DNA of 64,000 bases from positions 1 to 64,000 of the forward strand of contig JANQGE010000028.1 in NCBI GenBank assembly GCA_028277485.1, written 5' to 3'. The position numbers were made by a program, and so were the translations under genes. Below the pieces are notes generated by a model, which ran no database searches, had not been told where the DNA came from, and was given only the letters and a program-made list of their open reading frames with translations. The stretch is from Chlorobium sp. (GTDB taxonomy: Bacteria > Bacteroidota > Chlorobiia > Chlorobiales > Chlorobiaceae). How positions within the stretch are numbered: position 1 is the first letter of the stretch; each line of letters opens with the position of its first letter. Positions 35,657 through 44,700 of the stretch are shown here, piece by piece.

Positions 35657-36505
35657 TTACGTCACGATATGGCGCTTTATACCCAGCTGGCGGGGCGTAT
35701 AACCCAGCGCGAGACCGACCATCTCGGAGAGGTGGAAGACCGGAATGGACTTCTTGATATTTGCCTGTTTCAGCGCTTTTGCCTGATAGCTGTCGAGCAC
35801 TGTGTGGCAAAGCGGACAGGGAGTTACGATAAAATCCGCATTGGTCTCGATCGCCTCCCCGAGAGCTTCTGCCGCAACGTTCAGCGACTCCTCCTCGGCA
35901 ACGAGAAGCGTGTGGAAGCCGCAACATTTGTTTTTATGCTCATATGGCACAACTTTGCCGCCAAGCGTTTCGATAAGTTTATCCAGAGAAGTAGGCTCCA
36001 CAGGGTTATCCTTGCCCAGAATGGCTGACGGGCGCAGAATATGACACCCGTAAAAAGGTGCAATCTTATAGTTCGTCAAAGGCACCTTGATCTTTTTACC
36101 GATAGTCTCAAAACCAATATCCTCGTCCAGCACCCAAAGCAAATGCCGCACTTCCGATGTCCCTTTGTACTCAAGTCCTTCTTTTTTCAGAATACCGTTG
36201 ACCTCGTCACGAAGCGCCCCGGATTCGTCGAGCTTTTTCTTGGCACTCCTGATTGTCAGGAGACAGGTATTGCAGGATGTAACCAGGTCGAGTCCGAGCT
36301 TTTCTGCAAGCGCAATGTTCCTCCCGTTGACAAGTGCGAAATGCTTGGGACTGACGTAGTCGAGGTTGCTGCCTCCGCAGCAGGTGCTTTCGTGGAGCTT
36401 GACAAAATCGATACCCAGGTCCTCCTGCCAGAGATCAATAGATTTATCCACCTCTTTGGTCATGGACTCGTTAATGCAGCTGAGATAATATGCGTACCGC
36501 TTCAT
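35657..36505 (-). CDS. CCG-domain third subunit of succinate dehydrogenase/fumarate reductase (HdrB/SdhE-like)
   Basis: The 282-residue protein has two cysteine-rich CCG domains: the first with CCGGSNLDYVSP and CNTCLLTIRSAKK, the second with GCHILRPS, KCCGFHTLL and PCPLCHTVLDSYQ. These match heterodisulfide reductase subunit B and the SdhE-type membrane-interacting subunit of non-classical (type E) complex II. There are no transmembrane helices, so it would dock at the membrane or pass electrons to a quinone- or thiol-type partner. The gene starts four bases after sdhB, so coupling is tight. In a reverse-TCA organism the complex probably runs as fumarate reductase. Confidence 0.88.
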   Translation of the reverse strand: MKRYAYYLSCINESMTKEVDKSIDLWQEDLGIDFVKLHESTCCGGSNLDYVSPKHFALVNGRNIALAEKLGLDLVTSCNTCLLTIRSAKKKLDESGALRDEVNGILKKEGLEYKGTSEVRHLLWVLDEDIGFETIGKKIKVPLTNYKIAPFYGCHILRPSAILGKDNPVEPTSLDKLIETLGGKVVPYEHKNKCCGFHTLLVAEEESLNVAAEALGEAIETNADFIVTPCPLCHTVLDSYQAKALKQANIKKSIPVFHLSEMVGLALGYTPRQLGIKRHIVT

Positions 36506-36509
36506 ACCG

Positions 36510-37544
36510 CTACTCTCCCGATTTGTTTTTATGATCCTCCCGGTCCCGCCTCACATGATCAGTCATCTCCTGGAACTCTTCACGGAATTTCTTAATGCCT
36601 TTGGCAGGCTTGACCAAAGGCGGTGGAGGCGGTGTTCTGCGCTTCAGGATCATCTTAAAGGCCATCGGCAGCAGATTTTTCAGTGTCCACCCTATACCGT
36701 TGGTTCTGATCGGCAAGGTTGCTTCTATAAGCTTGCCTTTTTTAGGAATATCCTCCATGAAGGCCTCTGCGTGCTTCGCTCCGCTCGTATCCTTTGCGCC
36801 GCGTGAAACCATGGCATCCTCACGTACGCCGTGAATGCCGTCCATTATGGGAATGCTTTTCACGCAGGCCTCCTGACAGCGATAGCAGTGTGTACAATCC
36901 CAGACACCGTGATCTTTTACAAGTTCAGCGATCCGCATATCATGAGCGCCATCCCTGCTGTCAACGTTCATACGGTATGACTTCAGCAGAATCGCCGGCC
37001 CGACATACTCCTTGTGAGCCCTTAGAATGGAACATTCGGACATACATGACGCGCAGAGAATACAGTCGGTGGCCTTGTCGTATTCCAGGAATTCCTCTTC
37101 GGAAATCAGAAACTCCTTCTCGCCCATCTTCTCTTCCGGCATGATCGACTCGACCCAGTTGGAGTACTTCTTCATTTTATCAACCATCGGGTCCATATCG
37201 ACAATGAGGTCCTTGATCAGCGGCATGTTGCGCAAAGGCTCAACCTTGATGACGTTGGCAACCTTGCACCTTTCCAGCTCGTCCCATACCTGGGTCGTGC
37301 AGGCAAGTTTCGAGATGCCGTTGATTCTCATACCGCATGAACCGCAGATACCTGCCTGGCAGAATGCCCTGAAGCTTATGGTTGCATCCACATGCTCCTT
37401 GATATAGTTCAATGCCCTGAGAACGGTGATGCCTCTTTCAACCGGAATGGTATAATCATCAAAGTAGGACCTGTTGTCCACATGAGGATTAAACCGGTTT
37501 ATCCGGAAGGTTACATCCCTCATTTCCTCTTTATGCTCTGCCAT
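36510..37544 (-). CDS. sdhB: Succinate dehydrogenase/fumarate reductase iron-sulfur subunit
   Basis: This electron-wire subunit is 344 residues, about 100 longer than classical SdhB. The N-terminal 2Fe-2S domain has FCQAGICGSCGMRING. The 4Fe-4S motif is CILCASCMSECSI, and the second is CTHCYRCQEACVKSI. It has four cysteines in each, like HdrC-type ferredoxins. After that comes an extra basic, Pro-rich tail of about 100 residues (KMILKRRTPPPPPLVKPAKG). It lies between sdhA (93 bp upstream) and the CCG subunit gene (4 bp downstream). Confidence 0.93.
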   Translation of the reverse strand: MAEHKEEMRDVTFRINRFNPHVDNRSYFDDYTIPVERGITVLRALNYIKEHVDATISFRAFCQAGICGSCGMRINGISKLACTTQVWDELERCKVANVIKVEPLRNMPLIKDLIVDMDPMVDKMKKYSNWVESIMPEEKMGEKEFLISEEEFLEYDKATDCILCASCMSECSILRAHKEYVGPAILLKSYRMNVDSRDGAHDMRIAELVKDHGVWDCTHCYRCQEACVKSIPIMDGIHGVREDAMVSRGAKDTSGAKHAEAFMEDIPKKGKLIEATLPIRTNGIGWTLKNLLPMAFKMILKRRTPPPPPLVKPAKGIKKFREEFQEMTDHVRRDREDHKNKSGE

Positions 37545-37595
37545 AACTCCCGTCCTGCTGAATGTTATTTACCCGAGTTGAGCGACTTCTCTCAG

Positions 37596-37611
37596 GCATG
37601 CCGCGGCATGC
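37596..37611. promoter_or_regulatory. 16-bp perfect palindrome between sdhA and sdhB
   Basis: GCATGCCGCGGCATGC is a perfect palindrome in the 93-bp spacer of the operon. As RNA it could form a short hairpin affecting the ratio of the subunits; as DNA it could bind a dimeric regulator. No T-run follows, so it is not a standard terminator. Confidence 0.4.
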
Positions 37612-37637
37612 GGCACCGTTACTCGTTACCCGTAGAT

Positions 37638-39341
37638 TTAATACGTTCTTTCCTGTAACTCATGTTTACCCATGGTTACCGGCTTATCACCGACCTCCGG
37701 CCTGCCGTTGACACTGGTGTAGGTTGTATGTTTATGCCATTTTTCATCGTCGCGCTCCGGAAAATCCGTTCTTGTATGAGAACCGCGGCTTTCTTCCCTG
37801 GTATAGGCTCCGAGAGCGACTGTTTCGGCCAGATCGAGCATATTTTTCAATTCGAGAACCTGTATAAGGTTTGTATTGAACACTTCACTTGTATCAAACA
37901 CACGGATATGCTTGAAACGCTCTTTCAGTTGACTTATATCGGCAATACCCTTTTGCAGTTTCGACGCCTCCCTGAAAATGCCGACGTTTGCCGCAAGCGT
38001 ACGGCCAAGCTCCTCACGAAGAGCTCCGTAACGTTCATAATGACCTGACGGTTTCATGAAGTCCCGGAGTTCCTCCTCTTTTGCTTTAAGTTCAAGAGCG
38101 GATATTTCAGCCGGCTCGAACCGCTTTGCTTCCTCGGCTGCGGTACGCCCGGTAATCCTGCCGAAAACAAGAATATCCAGAAGAGAATTGCCTCCGAGAC
38201 GATTTGCCCCGTGCACCGATACACAAGCGGCCTCTCCCGCCGCATACACTCCGTCCATCGCTGTACGCCCGGAAATATCGGTATCGATACCGCCCATGGA
38301 ATAGTGTGCCGTAGGTCTGACCGGAATCGGCTCATCGATCGGGTCGACACCTTCGAAGTACATTGACATTTCGCGGATCTGCGGAAGCCTTGACTTGATC
38401 AGGTCCGTGCCAAGATGGGTGAGGTCAAGATGGATATATTGGCCGGCCGGGCTTTCGAATCCCCTGCCTTCAAGGATTTCGGTTTCCATGGAACGCGCAA
38501 CAAGATCACGTGGCCCGAGTTCCATTTTCTCGGGAGCATAACTGCTCATGAAACGCTCACCCTGACTGTTAACAAGATACCCGCCTTCACCGCGGGCTCC
38601 CTCGGTCACAAGCAGCCCGCTTTTTCTGAGACCGGTCGGATGAAACTGAACAAATTCCATATCCTTGAGCGGAATGCCCGCCCGATAGGCGATTGCCTGA
38701 CCGTCGCCGGTGTTGCCTGCTGCGTTGCTTGAGCGGTTCCAGTACATTTTCGCATATCCCCCGGTTGCCAGAATCACCGTCCTTGCCGGAAAGGCCTCGA
38801 TTTTCCCGGTAAGTACGTTCATCGCGATCAACCCCTTCGACTTGCTCCCGCTGGTTGCAAGATTCAGCACAAAGTATTCGTTGAAGAAAAAAACACCCTT
38901 TCTGAGACACTGCTCATACAGGCTTTGCAGAATCGTATGTCCGGTCTTGTCGGCACAGTAACAGCACCGGGGCCGGCCGGCGCCGCCGAAAGGGCGCTGT
39001 GCAATGGTTTTGTCGCCCATCCTCGACCAGGGCGTTCCGATGTTGTCGAGTTCCCTGATAATTTTCGGAGCTTCGGAGCACAGCACCTCGACCGCATCCT
39101 GGTCAGCAAGGTAATCGCTGCCCTTGATGGTATCGAAAATATGCATCTCGACCGTGTCGTCCTTTGCCTTGTTCGCCAGAGCGGCGTTTGCTCCACCCTG
39201 CGCGGCGGATGTATGCGAGCGGTTGGGATAGACTTTCGACAATACGGCGATATTGAGTGAAGGGTTGGTTTTCATGGCTTCCATGGCCGCATATAACCCG
39301 GAGCCGCCGCCGCCGACAACAACGATATCAAATGGCTTCAT
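37638..39341 (-). CDS. sdhA: Succinate dehydrogenase/fumarate reductase flavoprotein subunit
   Basis: This is the catalytic subunit. Its 567 residues begin with the FAD dinucleotide fold IVVVGGGGSGLYAAMEA. The covalent-FAD histidine is H43 in RSHTSAAQGG. The active-site segments QFHPTGLRKSG, TEGARGEGGYL and AHYSMGGI are present, as is the C-terminal HTRTDFPERDD. It is the first gene of a sdhA-sdhB-CCG operon, and in green sulfur bacteria it would reduce fumarate in the reverse TCA cycle. Confidence 0.96.
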   Translation of the reverse strand: MKPFDIVVVGGGGSGLYAAMEAMKTNPSLNIAVLSKVYPNRSHTSAAQGGANAALANKAKDDTVEMHIFDTIKGSDYLADQDAVEVLCSEAPKIIRELDNIGTPWSRMGDKTIAQRPFGGAGRPRCCYCADKTGHTILQSLYEQCLRKGVFFFNEYFVLNLATSGSKSKGLIAMNVLTGKIEAFPARTVILATGGYAKMYWNRSSNAAGNTGDGQAIAYRAGIPLKDMEFVQFHPTGLRKSGLLVTEGARGEGGYLVNSQGERFMSSYAPEKMELGPRDLVARSMETEILEGRGFESPAGQYIHLDLTHLGTDLIKSRLPQIREMSMYFEGVDPIDEPIPVRPTAHYSMGGIDTDISGRTAMDGVYAAGEAACVSVHGANRLGGNSLLDILVFGRITGRTAAEEAKRFEPAEISALELKAKEEELRDFMKPSGHYERYGALREELGRTLAANVGIFREASKLQKGIADISQLKERFKHIRVFDTSEVFNTNLIQVLELKNMLDLAETVALGAYTREESRGSHTRTDFPERDDEKWHKHTTYTSVNGRPEVGDKPVTMGKHELQERTY

Positions 39342-39472
39342 ACACCTTAATCTCCTTCTGCGAACTGCGCCACCGCAGCTTCAGTGGTTATGCAGGCCTG
39401 CATGCGCGAGGCCCGTTTTTCTATGGATCACAAATACGTTAAAACGAAGCTAAATCCAGCAATACCGGCAGG

Positions 39473-39919
39473 CTATAATGCAACATTGTCATCGTGGGCA
39501 GGCAACTCCTCAACGGCGTGGAGGACATCACTCATGTTAAGCACACCCACTACCTTGTCATGATCCATGACTGTCAGGCGGCGGACATTGGTCCGCTTCA
39601 TGAGACGCAGCGCATACTTGATCCTCAGACTGGGGTTGATGCTTATCAAAGGCTTGCTCATTATCTGGAAAACAGGGGTGTTCCATGGATCACGATGAAC
39701 GTCTTCTCCTGGATCGATAACTTTCTCGAGAATGTCTTTTTCGGTCACGACACCATAGCAGTCATCCTCGTTTCTGGGCTCTACAATAAGTCCGCTCTGG
39801 CTGTTTTCTTTCATTAACTGAATCGCTTCCGCAACAGTGCAGCTGCCCTTAATGGTATGAAAATCCTTCTGCATAAGGGCAGAAACAGGTAGTGTGCGTA
39901 ACTTTACAAGCTGATCCAT
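39473..39919 (-). CDS. Two-CBS-domain protein
   Basis: The 148-residue protein is made of two CBS motifs: VSALMQKDFHTIKGSCTVAEAIQLMKENSQSGLIV...GVVTEKDILEKVI, then QIMSKPLISINPSLRIKYALRLMKRTNVRRLTVMDHDKVVGVLNMSDVLHAV. It probably senses adenine nucleotides or S-adenosyl compounds. I start at MDQLVKL (39919), preceded by AGAGG at nine bases; the longer frame to 40051 has no family support. It is monocistronic. The target protein is unknown. Confidence 0.88.
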   Translation of the reverse strand: MDQLVKLRTLPVSALMQKDFHTIKGSCTVAEAIQLMKENSQSGLIVEPRNEDDCYGVVTEKDILEKVIDPGEDVHRDPWNTPVFQIMSKPLISINPSLRIKYALRLMKRTNVRRLTVMDHDKVVGVLNMSDVLHAVEELPAHDDNVAL

Positions 39920-40253
39920 ATCGATAAACCTCTGGTTAATAAAGATGTATGATTCCTTGGTTACTATATAAGTAAATAAGTTTGTGCTTATATATGCATT
40001 TATTATTAAAAAAAGGCAGGAAAGCCTTTTCCCGTTAACGGGCATGAACAATCAATGTACAAAAAAATCATAAATCTTCACAACCGGAAGGGAGAAAAGT
40101 CATCTATCCCCCCTCTTTCTGCATCCGGACTCGCTGCCAAACACCAGCCGTAACTGGAGCATTTGTAGTAAACACACTGAACGAAAAATGCTTCCGCGGT
40201 AACGGCATTGTTACGTGCCGGCCGTCACCAGTGGCCGAACATGTTTCTTTGGT
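39920..40253. other. Intergenic gap with no supported gene
   Basis: It holds the CBS gene's promoter region and, to the right, sequence leading into the toxin relic. The region 40085-40250 may contain decayed remains of the toxin-antitoxin locus, but I cannot recognise an antitoxin. Confidence 0.4.
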
Positions 40254-40440
40254 TTATGAAGGAACAGTCGAAGCTTTCCACTTGAACACGATGCGCCATT
40301 GATTGTTGATACGAATGCTATGGAAACCTGCAAAATCGCCTTTCAATACCTCCAATCGATTACCTGGAGGAGATTGTAAATCTTCCAGTGACCGTGCCGC
40401 ATTAAGGACATCAAGCTTGTAAAGCGCAGATTCCCTGATT
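40254..40440 (-). pseudogene. Truncated HigB/RelE-type toxin remnant
   Basis: The minus strand reads IRESALYKLDVLNAARSLED, then LQSPPGNRLEVLKGDFAGFH, then SIRINNQWRIVFKWKASTVPS and stop. This is the core of a HigB-family mRNA interferase (LNAA..L.DL..PPGNRLE.LKGD, HSIRIN.QWRI.F.W). The N-terminal about 25 residues are missing: an in-frame TAA stands directly before the first preserved codon, exactly where palindromic element copy 5 begins (40443). The C-terminus also lacks the usual VEIVDYH-type ending. No start codon or antitoxin is evident. It is most simply a toxin gene destroyed by, or eroded next to, the element. Confidence 0.8.
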
Positions 40441-40442
40441 TA

Positions 40443-40588
40443 AGGGCATCTCGATTAATTGTCTATGAGCGGCTTGAGCTCAAGGCGAACAGCGCGCAGA
40501 AACCGGAGTGTACATACAAGTACATGAGGATTTCGAGCACTGGTCAACGATGAAACCATGGCGCGGAATAAATTAATCGTGATGCCTC
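40443..40588. repeat. Palindromic GGCACCTCT element, copy 5 (long subtype)
   Basis: AGGGCATCTCGATTAATT at the left and AATTAATCGTGATGCCT at the right are imperfect inverted ends. The body includes the long-subtype insert CCGGAGTGTACATACAAGTA with CATGAGGATTTCGAGCAC. Its left end abuts the truncated higB relic. Its right end touches the stop codon of the metallo-hydrolase gene. Confidence 0.85.
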
Positions 40589-41228
40589 ACGCTATCCCGT
40601 GCGTTTTCTTGTATGCCGCCCAGTTACGCTTCAGGTCAATAAATGTCTCGAGGTCCGGCTGAATCAGAAACGGATTGGTCTTCTTTTCCTCGCCGACAGT
40701 AGACTGCGGCGCGGCTCCGTAATCGTGGCCGGGGAACACTCTTGTGTTTTCAGGAAGGGTCATGAGTTTTTCATGGAGAGAGTGGAACTCCTCTTCGGCA
40801 TCCGCTCCGAAACCGGTGCCGCCGACCTTGCCGACAAAAAGCGTATCACCGGTAAACAGGGCATCATCAGCGTAAAGGCACATGGAATCGGTGGTGTGAC
40901 CGGGCGTGTGGATGATGCGAACCTCGAGGTCCCCGAGAGGAAAAACCGAGCCGTCCTCCACCCTGATGCCCGTATCGGGGCAAACCGATCCATACAGCAG
41001 CGGAGCACGTCCGGTCAGCCGGGCGATTTCGTCATTGCCGTTTGTATGGTCGTAATGGCCGTGGGTACAAAAGACATACCGGATAGTGAAACCCTGCTCA
41101 CGGGCATCTTTGACGATCATCGCCGGATTGTTTGACGGATCAACGACAAAAGCCTGTCCGTTCTGCTCATCGGCAACCAGATATCCGAAGTTCCGGTCGC
41201 CCCCTGTTCGGAACTGTTTCAGGTACAT
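40587..41228 (-). CDS. Metallo-beta-lactamase fold hydrolase (glyoxalase II / persulfide dioxygenase-like)
   Basis: The 213-residue protein has the full metal set: THGHYDH, GHTTDS, GDTLF and FPGHDYG. The overall layout matches the glyoxalase II/ETHE1 group. It lacks the long C-terminal substrate domain of true glyoxalase II. A persulfide dioxygenase or other thioester/thiol hydrolase is plausible in a sulfide oxidiser, but the metal count cannot be decided here. It follows the PII-like gene by four bases, so the two are coupled. Confidence 0.85.
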   Translation of the reverse strand: MYLKQFRTGGDRNFGYLVADEQNGQAFVVDPSNNPAMIVKDAREQGFTIRYVFCTHGHYDHTNGNDEIARLTGRAPLLYGSVCPDTGIRVEDGSVFPLGDLEVRIIHTPGHTTDSMCLYADDALFTGDTLFVGKVGGTGFGADAEEEFHSLHEKLMTLPENTRVFPGHDYGAAPQSTVGEEKKTNPFLIQPDLETFIDLKRNWAAYKKTHGIA

Positions 41229-41232
41229 GGTA

Positions 41233-41538
41233 TCAGACCATTTTTTCTACATTCATTAAAAAAGCCCTTGCCGGGAACTCCGGCTCGACCGCGATGGGCT
41301 GTTTTTCAAGCTCTTCAATAATCTGCTCGGCTTTTTCATCCTCGAGAATCGCAAAACACAGGGAGGAATAAGAGCCAATCCCCTCGTCAACCGGCCACCA
41401 TGCCTCTCCCGTGAACCCTTTGTCGCAGTAACAACCTTTGATGGACATGTTGCTGAACATCAGCACCTCAAACCTTTTGAAGAGCTCCCGAACCTGGGGA
41501 CGGGTTTCTTCATGCCCCATTATCGCAAGAAATTTCAT
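41233..41538 (-). CDS. Small PII-like protein, function unknown
   Basis: The 101-residue protein alternates strands and helices like a PII/DUF3240 ferredoxin-like fold: MKFLAIMGHEE at the first strand, CYCDKGFTGEAWWPVDEG in the loop region, SSLCFAILEDEKAEQIIEELEKQ as strand and helix, and a C-terminal strand ARAFLMNVEKMV. Three Cys and a His could bind a metal or thiol. It is cotranscribed with the metallo-hydrolase and lies just downstream of the RND efflux operon on the same strand. PII-like partners of metal RND pumps are known elsewhere; the match here is inferred from pattern only. Confidence 0.6.
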   Translation of the reverse strand: MKFLAIMGHEETRPQVRELFKRFEVLMFSNMSIKGCYCDKGFTGEAWWPVDEGIGSYSSLCFAILEDEKAEQIIEELEKQPIAVEPEFPARAFLMNVEKMV

Positions 41539-41579
41539 TGTCTTACGGGATAAGTAAGTTAATAAAACTACTGCCGATC

Positions 41580-41780
41580 TTTAAAAGTGACAAGTGACCG
41601 GTGACGAGTGACAAGTTAGTTCAACCCTCATCTTTCCTTGCCTACTTGCCAACTGACTCCTCTTTCGGGGTTCGCCGTCGGAATCGGAATCGGTATCGAT
41701 CTTTTCTTTTCCCTAACTCTTTTTCTCCCCCCTTGCCACTCGTCACTTGTTTACTTGTCACTATTCTTTTGCCAGCTGCC
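41580..41780. repeat. Heptad-mosaic repeat, block 7
   Basis: AAGTGACAAGTGACCGGTGA, CTTGCCTACTTGCCAACTGA, GGGTTCGCCGTCGGAATCGG, CCACTCGTCACTTGTTTACT and TTTTGCCAGCTGCCC modules occupy the space after the RND gene. There is no gene. Confidence 0.85.
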
Positions 41781-44700
41781 CTACTGAGAACCGCTATCCG
41801 GTTCCGGCTTGCCGCCCCTCTGTTTGTTTTCAACAAGGTAATAGGTCAGGGGTACCACACCAAGCGTCAGAATTGTCGAAAGCAGCGCGCCCCACATCAG
41901 TGAGATTGCAAGGCCCTGGAAGATCGGATCGAACAAGATCACGATTGCGCCGATAACCACCGTACCTGCCGTCAGAAGAATTGGTCGCGTACGAACCGCT
42001 GCCGATTCGATCACGGCTTGTTTCAGCTCGACACCCTCCTGCACCCTCAACTGGATAAAGTCGATAATCAACACGGAATTTCTTACCATGATACCGGCAA
42101 GCGCGATCATGCCTATCATACTGGTGGCGGTAAAAAACGCTCCGTGAATGAAGTGCCCGGGAATGATACCGACCAGGCTGAGAGGAATAGCGACCATCAT
42201 AACCAGCGGGGTCCTGAATGACTGGAACCAGCCGACAATGAGAAGATATATTATCACCAGCACCACAGCAAACGCCGCTCCAAGATCCCTGAACACTTCG
42301 AAAGTTATCTGCCATTCGCCATCCCATTTCATTGCCAGTTTATCTTCGGTAAACGGCGGTGCCGTATACAGCGGAGAGATCCTGTACCCTCCCGGCATTT
42401 CAAGCTCCTTGATACGCCGGTCCATTTCAAGCATGGCATACACCGGACTTTCAGTGACACCGGCAACATCTGCGGTTACATAAACTACATTCTTAAGGTC
42501 TTTGCGATAGATGCTCTTGTCCTCGACAGTTTCCTCGATGGAAACAAGCTCGGACAGAGGAATCATCTCACCGGCAGGAAGCCTTGTTGTCAGCGAGTTC
42601 ATTCCCTGTGATTTTACGAAAATCTCAGACAGGTCAAGGATCGACGCCCTTGCCGGAATCGGGAGCCGCAGCTCAAGCCCGACAGGTTCAAGCTCGGTAT
42701 CGGTATGCAGCAGCCCCACTTCGGAACCATTCAGTGCCATGCGCAGGGTATTGGTAATCTGCTCGGTGGTAATCCCCCTGAATGCCGCCTTTTCCTTGTC
42801 AACCACCATGGTATACACTTTCTGGTCATCTTCGACCATCCAGTCGATATCAACCACGCCGGGAGTGTCTTCCATGACTGCCATGATGTTCCGGGCAAGG
42901 GCGATCTGCTGTTCCTGATCGGGGCCATAGATCTCCGCGACGATGGTTGAGAGCACCGGCGGACCGGGCGGCACTTCTACAACTTTGGCGTTTGCGTCAT
43001 ATTTCACAGCAATCTCCTGCACTTTCGGCCTGACGCGTTTGGCAATATCGTGACTCTGATCGCTGCGCTCACCTTTGTGCACGAGGTTTACCTGGATATC
43101 GGCCATGTTGTTGCCTTGCCGGAGATAGTAGTGACGAACCAGGCCGTTGAAATTTATCGGGGCAGACGTGCCGACATAGTACTGATAGTCCTTGACTTCC
43201 TGCACGGTTTTCAGATATGATACAATATCCTTGGTTGCCCTTGCCGTTTGTTCGAGCGTCGTTCCCTCCGGCATATCAACAATGACCTGGAACTCACTTT
43301 TGTTGTCGAACGGCAGCATTTTAAGCTGAACCATTTTCAGTGGTATCATACTGATTGAACCAAACAGGAGCAACCCAACAAACACAAACGCAATAGCGGC
43401 TTTCCACCAGCTGCTTAGCAGCGGAGCAAGTGTTTTGTCATATACCCTGTAATAGACAGACTTTCGGATATCGTATTCCCCCGAATGTCCTTTTTCAGCT
43501 TTGAGCAAACGGAACGCAAGCCAGGGAGTACCTATAAGCGCCACGAAAAGCGAGAAGATCATGGCAAGCGAAGCCCCTATCGGCATGGGACTCATATAAG
43601 GCCCCATGAGACCGGAGACAAACACCATCGGCAGCACGGAGGCTATCACCGTAAACGTGGCCAGAATTGTCGGGTTTCCTACCTCGTTGATCGCCGCTAT
43701 TGCCGCCTGCAGCTTCGGCATCCTGCGCATCGAAAAATGCCGGTGGATATTTTCCGCGATGATGATAGAGTCATCCACCACGATACCGGTTACAAAAATC
43801 AGGGCGAAAAGGGTTACCCTGTTAAGGGTGTAATCAAAGAGATAGTACACCAGGAGTGTCAGTGCGAACGTTATCGGCACGGATGCGAACACCACCAGAC
43901 CGCCCCGCCAGCCAAGGAAAAGACCGACAACAATGGTAACCGCGATAACAGCGCCGATAAGATGTTCAAGAAGCGTAAACACCTTTTCCGAGGCGGTCTC
44001 ACCATAGTTCCTGGTCTCGGTGACACTAATTCCCGACGTAACGACAGATCCTTTCAGGGACTCGACCTTTTCAAGCACCTTGTTCGCAAGAGCCGTTGCG
44101 TCAGTCCCTTTACGCTTCGCAACCGTGAGTGTTACAGCCGGATATTCACCCTGCATTTCAGTGTCATGCATGGCGGCTCCATAACCGAAGAACGTATAGT
44201 TTTCCACTTCCTCGGGGCCGTCGATTATCTCCGCGACATCTTTCAGGTAAACCGGCTCCGAATTGTATATACCGACAACGACATTTCTGACATCCTCGGC
44301 TGTTTTGAGAAACCTGCCGGTTTTAACCGTAAACTCCTTGTTCATCTGCGGGAAGGTGCCTGCTGTTACCTGGCTGTTAGATGCCCTGACCTGTTGAGCT
44401 ATTTGCAGCGGGGTAATCCTGTAACGCGCAAGCTCGTCCTTGTCGAGTACAATCCTCAGTTGACGCTTCAGGCCTCCGTTAAGGTTGACATCGCCGATAT
44501 TGTCGATTTTTTTGAGTTCGTCGGCAACCTGTGCAGCAACTCTCCTGAGCTGGTACGGGCCGTAGCTATCGCTCCAGAAAGTGAGGGCCAGCACCGGCAC
44601 ATCGTCAATCGTCACCTTTTTGACAAGAGGAAACTGCATCCCCCTGGGCATCTTGTCCATATTTTTCATAATGGTTGCCCAGAGCTTTACCATGCTCTCC

